Source of the DNA: Alistipes sp.
GTDB taxonomy: Bacteria > Bacteroidota > Bacteroidia > Bacteroidales > Rikenellaceae
Length of the DNA stretch: 64,000 nucleotides
Assembly: GCA_017555105.1 (NCBI GenBank)
Contig: JAFZHB010000015.1
Span: 62,001 to 126,000, forward strand
Reading direction: 5' to 3'
Shown: positions 32,165-41,235 of the stretch, in pieces
Layout of the letters: each line of letters starts with the position of its first letter
Position numbering within the stretch: position 1 is the first letter of the stretch
The notes under the pieces: model-generated
Told to the model about the DNA's origin: nothing
Databases searched by the model: none
What the model saw: only the letters and a program-made list of their open reading frames with translations
Made by a program: the position numbers and the translations under genes

Positions 32165-34003
32165 TTATTCGTTATCACTCTCTTTCTGCAACGGCTCGAA
32201 GTTGCGCGAGGCCATCTCGAAGCCGGCATTCTTATAAAACTCCACAAAGGTCAATCGCAGCGGGTGCACGAACGACGAGATCGTCGACATGAAGAGGTTG
32301 ATGCCGTGGCCGATCAGGAGGATCGGCAGCATCACCAGGATGCGCACCACGATGTTCGCACCCTCGGGCACGAAGCCCTCGGCCAGCGAGTTGAAGACCA
32401 TAGCCAGGGCGCCACCCGAAAGACCAATGGCGAAGAGGCGGATGTACGAAAGCACATCGCTCAACACGCCCGTGACATTGTTGTAGAGGTTCCAGATACC
32501 CGAACCGATGTTCACCAACGGATTGAGGAACTTGCCCGGCGTATTCAGGAAGAGCATCAGCACCAGACCTGCACCCATCGCGCCATAGAAGGCCGGCGAC
32601 GAGGTGGTAAAGCCCGGGATCACCCACGCCTCATTGAGCATCGGCAGACCACCCGCTACAGCACCCGAGGCCAAGAGAATAAGCCAACCGAGCGTAGCGA
32701 AGCAGTACTTCACGCCGAAGCAGCGGATCGTCATGTAGACATTGAGCGCAAGGCCGAAGATGATCTGCAGCACACCGATAGCCAGTGCCCACGAGAAGAA
32801 CTGACCCTGGAAGTCGAAGAACGAGATCGAGGGGAAGAACTCTCCGAGGTTCATGCCGAAGAACGAACCGCAGAAGAGGCCAAAGAGCGTGGTCGAGGTG
32901 GCGCACATCGTGGCGAACCACGCAGCGCGACGCATCATGCCACCCTTGAACTTCGTCAGCATCACCAGACCGGCCATGAGCAGGATCAGACCGTAGCCCG
33001 CATCGTTCAGACAGATACCAAAGAAGAGCATGTAGAACGGTGCAAAGAAGGGGGTCAAATCGAGCGTGCCGTACTTCGGGCGGGCGTACATATCACCCAC
33101 CATCTCGAAGATGCGGGCAAAGAAGCGGTTCTGCAACTTCACGGGGGTGTTATCCTCCGGCGTCGGATCGCTCTTCAGGTAGACCACATTCGGGTACTCC
33201 TCCAGGAGCTGATCCACAGCCTTCGAGGTGGCCGTCTCGGCCCAACCCTCCATCACCACCAGCGAGCCGTCGGCAGCAGCCGTAGCCGTAGCCTTCACGC
33301 GCGCACCCTGCAACTGCTCCTTCAGCGAGCCGGCATAAGCAGCCAACAGCGCATCCGAAGCCAGCACGCGACCGAAGGTCTGATCCAGCTCGGTCAGCTG
33401 TGCCTGCTCGGCAGCGATGCGGCGCTCGGCCTCCACGATATCCATCGTCGGAGCCTTCATCTCCTGGGCGTCGATCGTGATCTCCTCACCCGTGCGGGCG
33501 ATGGCCACAAACCATACGGTAGCCTCCGTGCGATTGATCTCCTCGATCGTGTAGAGTGCACGCCACGCCTCCACCTCCTTATCGAAGGTAGCACGCGAGG
33601 TCGAGAGGTAGTGCAGGGCAATGCCGCGCTCGGCAATCGCCGCCAGCGCCTTCACATCGAACGCACCCCAGGGGCGCAGCTCATCGGCCTGCTTCTCCAG
33701 GCGGCCAATCTCGGCATGGGCAGCAGCAGCGAGGGCATGCGCCTTCTGATAGGCCTCAAAAGCCTCCACGCCCGAAGCGTAGGGCTGACCTGCCGTCAGG
33801 CTACCCTCTGCAGCGCGGCTCTTCAGCGCCTCACGCGCCTTGCCAATCGCCTCCACATCGAGCAGCAGCTGGCGATCCTCCTCCGAGGGCTCCCAGCCCG
33901 TGGTCGTAATATCCACCAGACCCAACTCGCGCAGGCGGGCAATGAAATCATCGCTCTGTGCCGCATAGAGCACAAAGTCGTATTTAGTCATTCGAGCAAT
34001 CAT
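32165..34003 (-). CDS. ntpI: V-type ATPase subunit I (membrane stator, a-subunit)
   Basis: This 612-residue protein has a cytoplasmic half of about 330 residues with coiled-coil arms, then seven or so transmembrane helices (from FAPFYMLFFGICLNDAGYGLI, given here in part, to the C terminus). It forms the half-channels next to the K ring. The conserved arginine region of the last helices lies in SYIRLFAIGLSGGALAMVFN. Its ATG overlaps the stop of subunit D by four bases (ATGA), implying coupled translation. Length is close to the bacterial subunit I norm (600-660). Confidence 0.93.
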   Translation of the reverse strand: MIARMTKYDFVLYAAQSDDFIARLRELGLVDITTTGWEPSEEDRQLLLDVEAIGKAREALKSRAAEGSLTAGQPYASGVEAFEAYQKAHALAAAAHAEIGRLEKQADELRPWGAFDVKALAAIAERGIALHYLSTSRATFDKEVEAWRALYTIEEINRTEATVWFVAIARTGEEITIDAQEMKAPTMDIVEAERRIAAEQAQLTELDQTFGRVLASDALLAAYAGSLKEQLQGARVKATATAAADGSLVVMEGWAETATSKAVDQLLEEYPNVVYLKSDPTPEDNTPVKLQNRFFARIFEMVGDMYARPKYGTLDLTPFFAPFYMLFFGICLNDAGYGLILLMAGLVMLTKFKGGMMRRAAWFATMCATSTTLFGLFCGSFFGMNLGEFFPSISFFDFQGQFFSWALAIGVLQIIFGLALNVYMTIRCFGVKYCFATLGWLILLASGAVAGGLPMLNEAWVIPGFTTSSPAFYGAMGAGLVLMLFLNTPGKFLNPLVNIGSGIWNLYNNVTGVLSDVLSYIRLFAIGLSGGALAMVFNSLAEGFVPEGANIVVRILVMLPILLIGHGINLFMSTISSFVHPLRLTFVEFYKNAGFEMASRNFEPLQKESDNE

Positions 34004-34608
34004 AGCATGGCGCCCTCCCCGGCTTGTTGTTGTTTGGTTTTCACAATCTTCTGGGCAGACTTCGAGAGATTCTCCTCATCCTCCATGAAGCGCTTAATCT
34101 TGCGTATAGCGTCCTCGTACCCCGGTATCTGCACCTTCTCGTACAAGTTCACCTTCTGAGTGGTTTTGCGGCGGGCGTAGTCCAAGAGCTCCATCTTGCG
34201 GTTATACACCTCATACTCGATGCCCAGGCGCGCCAACTGCTCCAACACCGCCACACCGTCGGCAAACCAAACGGGCGACGAGAAGAGGTCGTAGGCCTTG
34301 CGCTCGAACTTCACCTCCTGCAAAACGGGCGTGCGCACACCCGCAATCTTCTGAACCGAAAGCTCAATGTCGGCAATGCGCACCAGCGTAGCATCAAACT
34401 CTCCCCAGAGTGCCACCATGTAGTCGTACTCGGCCTTCAGACGGTCGAGACGCGCACGGTACTCTGCTGCGGAGTCCTTCGCCCGCTTCACCTCGGAGCG
34501 CAGCGCCGACTCCTTCGACTTGATGGTCGGAAGGGCCTTCTGGCGCATTTTAAGCTGCTTGCCGAGTTCGCCGAGCGAGGTCTTGTTATATTGAAATTTG
34601 ATGGCCAT
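34000..34608 (-). CDS. ntpD: V-type ATPase subunit D (central shaft)
   Basis: This 202-residue, largely alpha-helical protein has long N- and C-terminal helices for a coiled coil, as expected of the rotating central stalk inside the A3B3 head. The N terminus FQYNKTSLGELGKQLKMRQK and the C-terminal NLYEKVQIPGYEDAIRKIKR are typical subunit D blocks. It starts 7 bp after subunit B and overlaps subunit I by four bases. Confidence 0.93.
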   Translation of the reverse strand: MAIKFQYNKTSLGELGKQLKMRQKALPTIKSKESALRSEVKRAKDSAAEYRARLDRLKAEYDYMVALWGEFDATLVRIADIELSVQKIAGVRTPVLQEVKFERKAYDLFSSPVWFADGVAVLEQLARLGIEYEVYNRKMELLDYARRKTTQKVNLYEKVQIPGYEDAIRKIKRFMEDEENLSKSAQKIVKTKQQQAGEGAML

Positions 34609-34615
34609 CTGCTCC

Positions 34616-35935
34616 CTATGCTTTCCAGTATTTCTCGATCAGCTCGGCCTTCACCGCAACCTCCTCCTTCGAGAAGTACTCGGCAAAGAGCTCCCAAGCC
34701 GTATCCAACATCTCCGTGATCTCGATGTTGATGTCGATCGCCAACAGCTTGCGCGAGTAGTCGCGGGCAAACTTCAGGGCGCGCTCATCGTAATCCGAAA
34801 GGTCGAAACCGTTCTCAAGCTTCGTCTTGGCATTCGCTGCATCGGCGTAGAGGCGCACGCAGGCATTCATCACCTGCGGGTGATCCTCACGCGTCTTCTT
34901 ACCAATTACGAGCTGCTTGAGTCGCGACAGCGAGCGGAACGGGTCAACGATTACCTTACCCGTATCCGAGTCGTTGCGCAGGAAGAGCTGACCCTCAGTG
35001 ATGTAACCCGTGTTATCGGGGATAGCGTGCGTAATGTCACCACCCGAGAGCGTCGTCACAGCGATGATCGTGATCGAACCACCGTTCGGCAGCTGCACAG
35101 CCTTCTCGTAGATCTTCGCGAGGTCCGAATAGAGCGAACCGGGCATCGAGTCCTTCGAGGGGATCTGATCCATACGGTTCGACACGATAGCCAGCGCATC
35201 GGCGTAGAGGGTCATGTCGGTCAAGAGCACGAGCACCTTCTCGCCCTTATCCACGGCGAAGTACTCGGCTGCCGTCAGTGCCATATCAGGCACGAGGAGT
35301 CGCTCCACGGGGGGATTCTCGGTCGTATTCACGAACGAAACGATGCGGTCGAGTGCACCGGCGTTCTCGAAGACCGACTTAAAGTAGAGGAAGTCGTCGT
35401 TCGTCAGACCCATACCGCCCAAGATGATCTTGTCGGCCTTGGCACGCAGGGCCACATTGGCCATCACGGCGTTATAGGGCTGGTCGGGGTCGGCGAAGAA
35501 GGGGATCTTCTGACCCGTTACGATCGTGTTGTTCAGGTCGATACCGGCGATACCCGTAGCGATGAGCTCCGAAGGCTGCAGACGCTTGAAGGGGTTCACC
35601 GTCGGGCCGCCAATCTCGCGAGCCTCACCCTCAACGGCCTCACCGCCCTCGAGCGGCTCACCATAGGCGTTGAAGAAGCGACCGGCCAGGTTGTCCGACA
35701 CCTTCAACTTCGGCGGCTCACCGTGGAAGATAACCTCCGAGTTGGTGGCGATACCCTCCGTGCCGGCGAACACCTGCAGGGTCACATTCTGACCCATAAT
35801 CTTCACCACCTGGGCAAGCTTACCGCCTACCGTGGCCAGCTCGTCATTGCCGACGCCCTCGGCGCGCAGCGTAACGGTGGCTTTGGTGATGTTATCGATT
35901 TTCGTATATATCTTCTGAAATGCGCGTGTTGTCAT
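34616..35935 (-). CDS. ntpB: V-type ATPase subunit B (non-catalytic)
   Basis: This 439-residue protein is the non-catalytic head subunit. It has the beta-barrel N terminus, the central ATPase fold without a true Walker A lysine (GQKIPFFADPDQPYN where catalytic subunits have a P-loop), and the SGGDITHAIPDNTGYITEGQ block of B subunits. It alternates with subunit A in the hexameric head. Spacing to A is 3 bp. Confidence 0.95.
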   Translation of the reverse strand: MTTRAFQKIYTKIDNITKATVTLRAEGVGNDELATVGGKLAQVVKIMGQNVTLQVFAGTEGIATNSEVIFHGEPPKLKVSDNLAGRFFNAYGEPLEGGEAVEGEAREIGGPTVNPFKRLQPSELIATGIAGIDLNNTIVTGQKIPFFADPDQPYNAVMANVALRAKADKIILGGMGLTNDDFLYFKSVFENAGALDRIVSFVNTTENPPVERLLVPDMALTAAEYFAVDKGEKVLVLLTDMTLYADALAIVSNRMDQIPSKDSMPGSLYSDLAKIYEKAVQLPNGGSITIIAVTTLSGGDITHAIPDNTGYITEGQLFLRNDSDTGKVIVDPFRSLSRLKQLVIGKKTREDHPQVMNACVRLYADAANAKTKLENGFDLSDYDERALKFARDYSRKLLAIDINIEITEMLDTAWELFAEYFSKEEVAVKAELIEKYWKA

Positions 35936-35938
35936 GGC

Positions 35939-37693
35939 TTATTTGGTTTTTTCACTCACATACTGTTCGATCTTCGCCTTGTAGTCGTGGAACTTATCCG
36001 ACTGCCACTCGGCGTAGTTCATCTGGCGGAAGAGGTTGATCAGACCCTTGAAGAACTGCGAGCACTCCTCAAAGTCGGCAAAGCTAAAGTCGCAACGGCA
36101 GATGTCGAGTACCATCTTGTACATCATCTGCTGACGCTCGAGCGGGCAGTTAGCATCGATATCATCGAATGCATCCTGCTGCAGGATCACGAAGTCCAAG
36201 AGCTCCGACTTCCAGAAACGCTCGTGGTACTCCACGGGCACACCGTCGTCACCCAAGATGTTGATCTGGTCGTTGGCCTCCTTACCGCGCTGTACATAGG
36301 TCTTACCCTCGTACACGGCATCTACCCAGTTCTTCTCGATCTTACCGTCAAGGTACTCGCGCACCTCGGGGTACTCCAGATACTTCGAGTAGCTCTCCAG
36401 CGGGTCGATAGCCGGATAGCGCTTCGAGTCGGCACGACCCTGCGAAAGGGCGTAGAAGCAGCGAGCTGCCTTCTTCGTCGACTCGGTCACCGGCTCCTTG
36501 AGGTTACCACCAGCCGGCGACACCGTACCGAGGAAGGTCACCGAACCCGTCTCGCCATTGGTCAGCTTCACCAGACCGGCGCGCGCATAGAAACCTGCGA
36601 TGATCGCCGAGAGGTCCATCGGGAAGGCGTCCTGACCCGGAAGCTCCTCCAGACGGTTCGACATCTCACGCAGCGCCTGTGCCCAACGCGAGGTCGAGTC
36701 AGCCATTACGAGTACCTTCAGACCCATGGCGCGGTAGTACTCACCGAGGGTCATACCCGTATACACCGAAGCCTCACGCGCTGCAACGGGCATGTTCGAG
36801 GTGTTGCAGATGATGATCGTACGCTCCATGAGCTTGTGACCCGTGCGCGGATCTACCAGCTCGGGGAACTCCTTGAAGATCTCCACCACCTCATTAGCAC
36901 GCTCACCGCACGCAACAATGATGATGATATCGGCCTCGGCCTGCTTCGAAATAGCGTGCTGCAGCACCGTCTTACCGGCACCGAAGGGACCCGGGATAAA
37001 GCCCGTACCACCCTCGGCCAGCGGGTTGAAGGTGTCGATTGCGCGCACACCCGTCTCCATCACGCGACTCGGGCGCGGCTTCTCCGTATAGCAGCGAACG
37101 GCCTGCTTCACCGGCCACTTCTGCACCATCGTAATGTTGTGGTCTGCGCCCTCAGCATCCGTAACGACCGCAATCGTGTCGGTCACCTTGTAGGTGCCGG
37201 CCTCGGCTACGCTCTTCACCGTATAGCTGCCCGTCATCACGAAGGGAACCATGATCTTGTGGTTTACCCACTGCTCCTTCACCTCACCCAGCCACGAAGC
37301 AGCCGAAACCTTATCGCCTGCCTTGGCCAGCGGTTTGAACTCCCACTCGGCGTCGAAGTCGATCGGATCGGTCACCGAGCCGCGCTCGATAAACAGACCC
37401 TCCATCTTTGCGAGGTCGTTCTGCAGACCGTCGTAGTTACGCGACAGCAGACCCGGAGCCAGCGTAGCCTCGAGCATGTGACCCTCGAACTCTACCTTAT
37501 CACCGATTTTCAGACCGCGCGTCGAGTCAAATACCTGGACATAGGCGTCGTCGCCAATGACCTTGATGACCTCCGCCATCATTTTCGTATCACCTGCATA
37601 TACATAGCAGATCTCGTTCTGGCCTACTGCACCGTCGGCCTTCACGATCACGATGTTCGAGATGATACCGTTTACTCGTCCTGTTGTTTTCAT
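35939..37693 (-). CDS. ntpA: V-type ATPase subunit A (catalytic)
   Basis: This 584-residue catalytic head subunit hydrolyses or makes ATP. The Walker A motif GPFGAGKT is at residues 235-242, preceded by the long A-subunit-specific insertion (about residues 110-200) that forms the bulge domain. The catalytic CGERANEVVE glutamate region and the DSTSRWAQALRE Walker B region follow. Length is standard for A-type/V-type A subunits. Confidence 0.96.
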   Translation of the reverse strand: MKTTGRVNGIISNIVIVKADGAVGQNEICYVYAGDTKMMAEVIKVIGDDAYVQVFDSTRGLKIGDKVEFEGHMLEATLAPGLLSRNYDGLQNDLAKMEGLFIERGSVTDPIDFDAEWEFKPLAKAGDKVSAASWLGEVKEQWVNHKIMVPFVMTGSYTVKSVAEAGTYKVTDTIAVVTDAEGADHNITMVQKWPVKQAVRCYTEKPRPSRVMETGVRAIDTFNPLAEGGTGFIPGPFGAGKTVLQHAISKQAEADIIIIVACGERANEVVEIFKEFPELVDPRTGHKLMERTIIICNTSNMPVAAREASVYTGMTLGEYYRAMGLKVLVMADSTSRWAQALREMSNRLEELPGQDAFPMDLSAIIAGFYARAGLVKLTNGETGSVTFLGTVSPAGGNLKEPVTESTKKAARCFYALSQGRADSKRYPAIDPLESYSKYLEYPEVREYLDGKIEKNWVDAVYEGKTYVQRGKEANDQINILGDDGVPVEYHERFWKSELLDFVILQQDAFDDIDANCPLERQQMMYKMVLDICRCDFSFADFEECSQFFKGLINLFRQMNYAEWQSDKFHDYKAKIEQYVSEKTK

Positions 37694-37702
37694 CGTATTT
37701 TG

Positions 37703-38536
37703 TTATTGTTTATTGATCAATTCCTTGCCGTCGAGCTCGGCGATCAGCTGCTCAAAGAGCTCGTGTCCGCGCTGCGGATCGAGCATCGACCAGCGAGCCA
37801 CCAGGTTCACCTTCACCAGGTAAGCCACCACGGCATTGATGTCGAAATAGTCGAATGACGAGAGCTCCGAAGCCTCGTTCCAGCGGATCAAGTCGATCTT
37901 GTGCTCCTTCTCGACGAGGTTCTGCTCGTCGCCCACAGCAGCCAGCAACTGATCCAGGTAGGTCAACTCACCGCGCAAGCCGAAGTCCGATGCCGAGCTG
38001 CGCTGCAGCTGCTCGACAATCTCGCCACCGCCCACGGTCACCTCCTCCACGGCACGACCCAGCGTGCGCGCCGTTACAGCCGCCGTCACATTGCGCAGGT
38101 TGCGGTCGAAGGTCGACCATGCGCGCAGGAAGCGGCTCGAAGCGTGCTCGCAGAGGGCGTAGTAAGCACCCATCAACGCCTTCTCGAAGGGCTGCGTCGT
38201 ATCGACCTGCTCGGCCTCCTCGCCCTCCGGATCGTTGTAGGCTCGCACTACAAGCGCCAGCTTCGCGTGCAGACGCGACGGACGCAGCAGCTCCTCGCCC
38301 ACCTCTTCGAAGGTGAGGTTGCCCAGCGGATTGTGAGCCGTACGACCGGCGCGACGCGCGCAGAGGTTCTCACAATCGTAGTAGGCATAGAGCAGCTCGA
38401 CCTGACGCGCATCACCAGCCGAAAGCACCTCGAGCACCTCGGCACGAATGGCCGCAACGTCGAAGCCCTTGCGATCGGCATCGAGTGCATACTCGCGAAA
38501 ACCGGCTACCAGCGTATAGTAATTCGTTGCGAACAT
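37703..38536 (-). CDS. DUF2764 protein, V-ATPase-associated (probable subunit C counterpart)
   Basis: This 277-residue, mostly helical protein belongs to DUF2764, a family found in bacteroidotal and spirochaetal V-ATPase operons. It has YYTLVAGFREYALDADRKGF at the N terminus and a conserved YYDCEN motif near residue 55. Its place between subunits E and A, where other operons carry subunit C (and F), suggests that it is the stalk/socket component. That role is inference from synteny. Ten bp separate it from subunit A and 6 bp from E. Confidence 0.85.
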   Translation of the reverse strand: MFATNYYTLVAGFREYALDADRKGFDVAAIRAEVLEVLSAGDARQVELLYAYYDCENLCARRAGRTAHNPLGNLTFEEVGEELLRPSRLHAKLALVVRAYNDPEGEEAEQVDTTQPFEKALMGAYYALCEHASSRFLRAWSTFDRNLRNVTAAVTARTLGRAVEEVTVGGGEIVEQLQRSSASDFGLRGELTYLDQLLAAVGDEQNLVEKEHKIDLIRWNEASELSSFDYFDINAVVAYLVKVNLVARWSMLDPQRGHELFEQLIAELDGKELINKQ

Positions 38537-38542
38537 TGTGCG

Positions 38543-39157
38543 TTACGCCTTAAAGAGCATGTTCGAAACCTTCTCGCGCAGATACTCCGAGATGAGCGCC
38601 TCAATGTCGGCATCCGCAAACGAGATGTAGTAGCCACCCTCCTTCGCTGCGACACGGAAGCCGCTCTTTACCTCCTTCGAGTAGCCTACCTCAACACCTG
38701 CAGCGAGGAGCTCCTTGGCAGCCTTCTCGAAAGCTGCATCGAGCTGTGCACGCTCAGCCTCGGGCAGAAGCGCCTTCAGCTCCACCTTACCGGCCGAAGC
38801 ACCATTCCAGTTGCGAGCTACAGCGATCAGCATCTCCTTCAGGAAAGCAGCATCGAGCGTCGCAGCCTTCACGCCCTCGCTCGTGGTCTTGGCCACGATC
38901 AGCGATGCAATCTCCGACTTGATGCGGGCTACGGCCTGCTTGCCTGCCAGTGCGATCTCCGTATCGGTATTCTTGGCCGTATCCTCGGCCTTCATCTCAG
39001 CCTGCTTGAGGATCTCCTCAGCCTCCTTGCGAGCCTCAGCCACAATCTTTGCGGCCGTCTCCTTTGCCTCGGCCACCAACTTGTCGGCCTCCGCACGACC
39101 CTTCTCCAGACCTTCGTCGTAGAGCTTCTGGGTCAACTGTTGCAGTTTATTCTCCAT
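38543..39157 (-). CDS. ntpE: V-type ATPase subunit E (peripheral stalk)
   Basis: This 204-residue protein starts with a long charged coiled coil rich in Ala/Glu/Lys (residues 1-75, EAKETAAKIVAEARKEAEEI) and ends in a globular E-type domain (YYISFADADIEALISEYLRE). It would hold the head against rotation. No subunit G partner gene is seen in the operon. It is the first gene of the leftward V-ATPase operon, with the promoter about 55 bases upstream. Confidence 0.88.
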   Translation of the reverse strand: MENKLQQLTQKLYDEGLEKGRAEADKLVAEAKETAAKIVAEARKEAEEILKQAEMKAEDTAKNTDTEIALAGKQAVARIKSEIASLIVAKTTSEGVKAATLDAAFLKEMLIAVARNWNGASAGKVELKALLPEAERAQLDAAFEKAAKELLAAGVEVGYSKEVKSGFRVAAKEGGYYISFADADIEALISEYLREKVSNMLFKA

Positions 39158-39211
39158 GTGTGTAGATTGTATAATTATTATTGATTTGTTCGTTTTTTAC
39201 GCTTCTGCACG

Positions 39212-39219
39212 CAAAGATA
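39212..39219 (-). promoter_or_regulatory. -7 box for the V-ATPase operon
   Basis: Minus strand reads TATCTTTG, 54 bases before the subunit E ATG. Confidence 0.7.
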
Positions 39220-39345
39220 GTAAATAATACCTATTATAAAAAGAAAACTGTAAGATAAATCAGCCCCTCAAAAGCTGTTTTTCGGCAGACGACCAAATTT
39301 ATCTATCGAGTGACCAATCCGACGCTCCCGCTTGCCTCCGAATAT

Positions 39346-39378
39346 AAAAAAAACAAAGGCCAATCCAAAGGATTGACC
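39346..39378 (-). terminator. Terminator of the small membrane protein gene
   Basis: Minus strand GGTCAATCC / GGATTGGCC (one mismatch), TTT loop, then a T-rich tract. Confidence 0.75.
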
Positions 39379-39407
39379 CACAAACAGCTTATCAATGCGT
39401 GCTCGAA

Positions 39408-39653
39408 TTACGATCTACTGCGACGCAGCGCCTTGAAGCGCTTGATCCCCTCTGCACCCAGAACAGCCAGGCCGATGTACTGCGCCGCCTTGGCCAAGCC
39501 AAAGAAGATCACCCAAAGTACCCCCTTCACAGTTGTCGAGAGAGGCAGCGCCATCTGTGCAAACGAGGCCAGATAGCAGAGCACCGCACAGCAGAGTGCG
39601 ATGATACCCGTACGAAACGAGAGACGAGCCAAGAGTGTCTTGATGCGATTCAT
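39408..39653 (-). CDS. Small membrane protein of unknown function
   Basis: This 81-residue protein has a basic N terminus (MNRIKTLLARLSFR), two transmembrane helices (TGIIALCCAVLCYLASFAQM and GVLWVIFFGLAKAAQYIGLA) and a basic tail (GAEGIKRFKALRRSRS), so both ends should be cytoplasmic. I do not recognise the family. A perfect -7 box ends only 8 bases before the ATG, so the mRNA leader should be very short. Longer upstream in-frame starts would run through that promoter and the terminator before it. Confidence 0.7.
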   Translation of the reverse strand: MNRIKTLLARLSFRTGIIALCCAVLCYLASFAQMALPLSTTVKGVLWVIFFGLAKAAQYIGLAVLGAEGIKRFKALRRSRS

Positions 39654-39661
39654 AGCGGTCG

Positions 39662-39669
39662 CAAAGATA
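39662..39669 (-). promoter_or_regulatory. -7 box for the small membrane protein, 8 bases from its ATG
   Basis: Minus strand reads TATCTTTG, directly after the terminator T-tract of the DUF4301 gene. Confidence 0.65.
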
Positions 39670-39670
39670 T

Positions 39671-39709
39671 AAAAAGAGAACCGTTCGACAAAAAATCGAA
39701 CGGTTTCTC
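39671..39709 (-). terminator. Terminator of the DUF4301 gene
   Basis: Minus strand GAGAAACCGTTCGA / TCGAACGGTTCTC (one bulge), T-rich loop, then T5. Confidence 0.85.
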
Positions 39710-39730
39710 TGAATTTTTTTCCAAAAAAGG

Positions 39731-41164
39731 CTACTGGTGCTGCTCGCGCAGAAGATCCTGTACCACCTTCACGGGCGAGAAAGTCGTGATAGGCACATCG
39801 ACAAAGATCGTATTCCACTTCGCCATAGCACCATTCCACAGACCGGGCAGCTCCTGCGCACGCAGGTCGCGACCACCGGCCGATTTCGACGAGATGAAGC
39901 CCGTAGCCGGATCGGTATATCCACGCAGGTCGAACTTCTCACCCTTCGAGTTCTTCACACCGCAAACCAGATCCACCGGATTGAAGTGCGTAGCCGACTG
40001 CATCAGGTGCATATCCTCGGGAGCAATCTGGCTCGACTCGGCAATCTGCAGCGACTCGGTGCCATCCTCGTTCTTCACCCAGAAGGGACCACCACCCGGC
40101 TCGCCCTCATTGCGCACCATACCGCAGAGGCGAATCGGACGATCGAGCACCGCCTTCAGCAGTGCAGCATCATACTGCTCGGGCAGCTTCACGCAGAGCT
40201 GCTGCTCGACAAATGCAGCGATAGCCTCCAGATCAGCACCACCTACCTCGAGCGCCTTCAAGTACTCGAACGAGCGCTCCTGCAGGGCGATCAACAGACC
40301 GGCCAAGATCTTCTTATAGCGTACCGTATCGCCACGACGAGCGTCGGTCGTCACATTGTCGATATTCTTGATAAAGATCACATCAGCATCGATATCGTTC
40401 AAGTTCTCGATCAGCGCACCGTGACCTGCCGGACGGAACAGAAGCGAGCCGTCGTCCTGGCGGAAGGGGGTATTGTCGGGATTCACCGCGATCGTATCGG
40501 TCGAGGTCTTCTGCACCGAGAACGAGATGTCATAACGGATGCCGTAACGCGCCTCATAGAAGGGTACCTTCTCCTCGAGCAGGCTCTTGAAGCCCTCCAT
40601 ATGCTCGGGCGAAACGGTGAAGTGAATGCGAGCTACACCCTTTGCCGTAGCGTAGGCTGCACCCTCGGCCAAGTGCTCCTCAACCGCCTTGCGAGCGCCC
40701 TCGGGGTAACTGTGGAAGGTTACCAGGCCCTTCGGTTTCGCACCATAGTTCAGACCCTCATTGATGATCGTATTGACCAGCGTCGTATCATCGCAACCCT
40801 CCGGCAGGAGCGCCTTCAGCTCGGGCCAAAAGGCGAAATGCTCGATCTCGCCAACCAGCTTATCGATGCCGGCCGTACGCTTGCCCTCGTTGACAAACGA
40901 GAATAGCTCCTTGAACATGCGGGTTGCAGCGCCCGAGGCGGGAACAAACTTCACCACGCCCAGCGTGTCGGTTGCCTGCTCATAACGCTTCACCGCCTCC
41001 TCGGCCGCAGCCTCATCTACGACCACCACGCCATCGGCGGGCGAAGCTGCGCGCACAATACCCAGGAAGGGAAATCCTCGGCGGAAATTTTCGATCTGAT
41101 GCTCCACCGCCTCCGGGGTCAGGCCGTGAGCCGCAATCTGTTGTAAATCTTTTTCGTTAAACAT
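39731..41164 (-). CDS. DUF4301 family protein
   Basis: This 477-residue cytoplasmic protein matches DUF4301. The N-terminal part has a nucleotidyltransferase-like loop VKFVPASGAATRMFKELFSF near residue 72 (compare the GxGTRxxP loop of NDP-sugar enzymes) and RPAGHGALIENLNDIDADVI near residue 260. The middle has LFRPAGHGAL and the C terminus has FNPVDLVCGVKNSKGEKFDL. A sugar-nucleotide-binding role is plausible but unproven. It is divergent from murB, and their promoters are only 12 bp apart. Confidence 0.85.
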   Translation of the reverse strand: MFNEKDLQQIAAHGLTPEAVEHQIENFRRGFPFLGIVRAASPADGVVVVDEAAAEEAVKRYEQATDTLGVVKFVPASGAATRMFKELFSFVNEGKRTAGIDKLVGEIEHFAFWPELKALLPEGCDDTTLVNTIINEGLNYGAKPKGLVTFHSYPEGARKAVEEHLAEGAAYATAKGVARIHFTVSPEHMEGFKSLLEEKVPFYEARYGIRYDISFSVQKTSTDTIAVNPDNTPFRQDDGSLLFRPAGHGALIENLNDIDADVIFIKNIDNVTTDARRGDTVRYKKILAGLLIALQERSFEYLKALEVGGADLEAIAAFVEQQLCVKLPEQYDAALLKAVLDRPIRLCGMVRNEGEPGGGPFWVKNEDGTESLQIAESSQIAPEDMHLMQSATHFNPVDLVCGVKNSKGEKFDLRGYTDPATGFISSKSAGGRDLRAQELPGLWNGAMAKWNTIFVDVPITTFSPVKVVQDLLREQHQ

Positions 41165-41203
41165 GATATGGGTAGTTTTGATTGGTTCGGTTCAAATTTA
41201 TCT

Positions 41204-41211
41204 CAAAGTTA
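41204..41211 (-). promoter_or_regulatory. -7 box for the DUF4301 gene
   Basis: Minus strand reads TAACTTTG, 39 bases before the ATG at 41164; back to back with the murB box. Confidence 0.65.
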
Positions 41212-41223
41212 ATGAAATTTTTC

Positions 41224-41231
41224 TAACTTTG
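41224..41231 (+). promoter_or_regulatory. -7 box for the murB operon, 4 bases from the ATG
   Basis: TAACTTTG ends 4 bases before the murB ATG, so transcription should begin at or next to the start codon. Confidence 0.65.
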
Positions 41232-41235
41232 CACT

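Noticed and set aside
34598..37858. A 1086-codon open frame on the plus strand opposite V-ATPase subunits B and A
   Set aside because: It is antisense to highly conserved genes; the frame is open because of GC-rich codon bias, and the product (Leu/His/Arg-rich) matches no fold.
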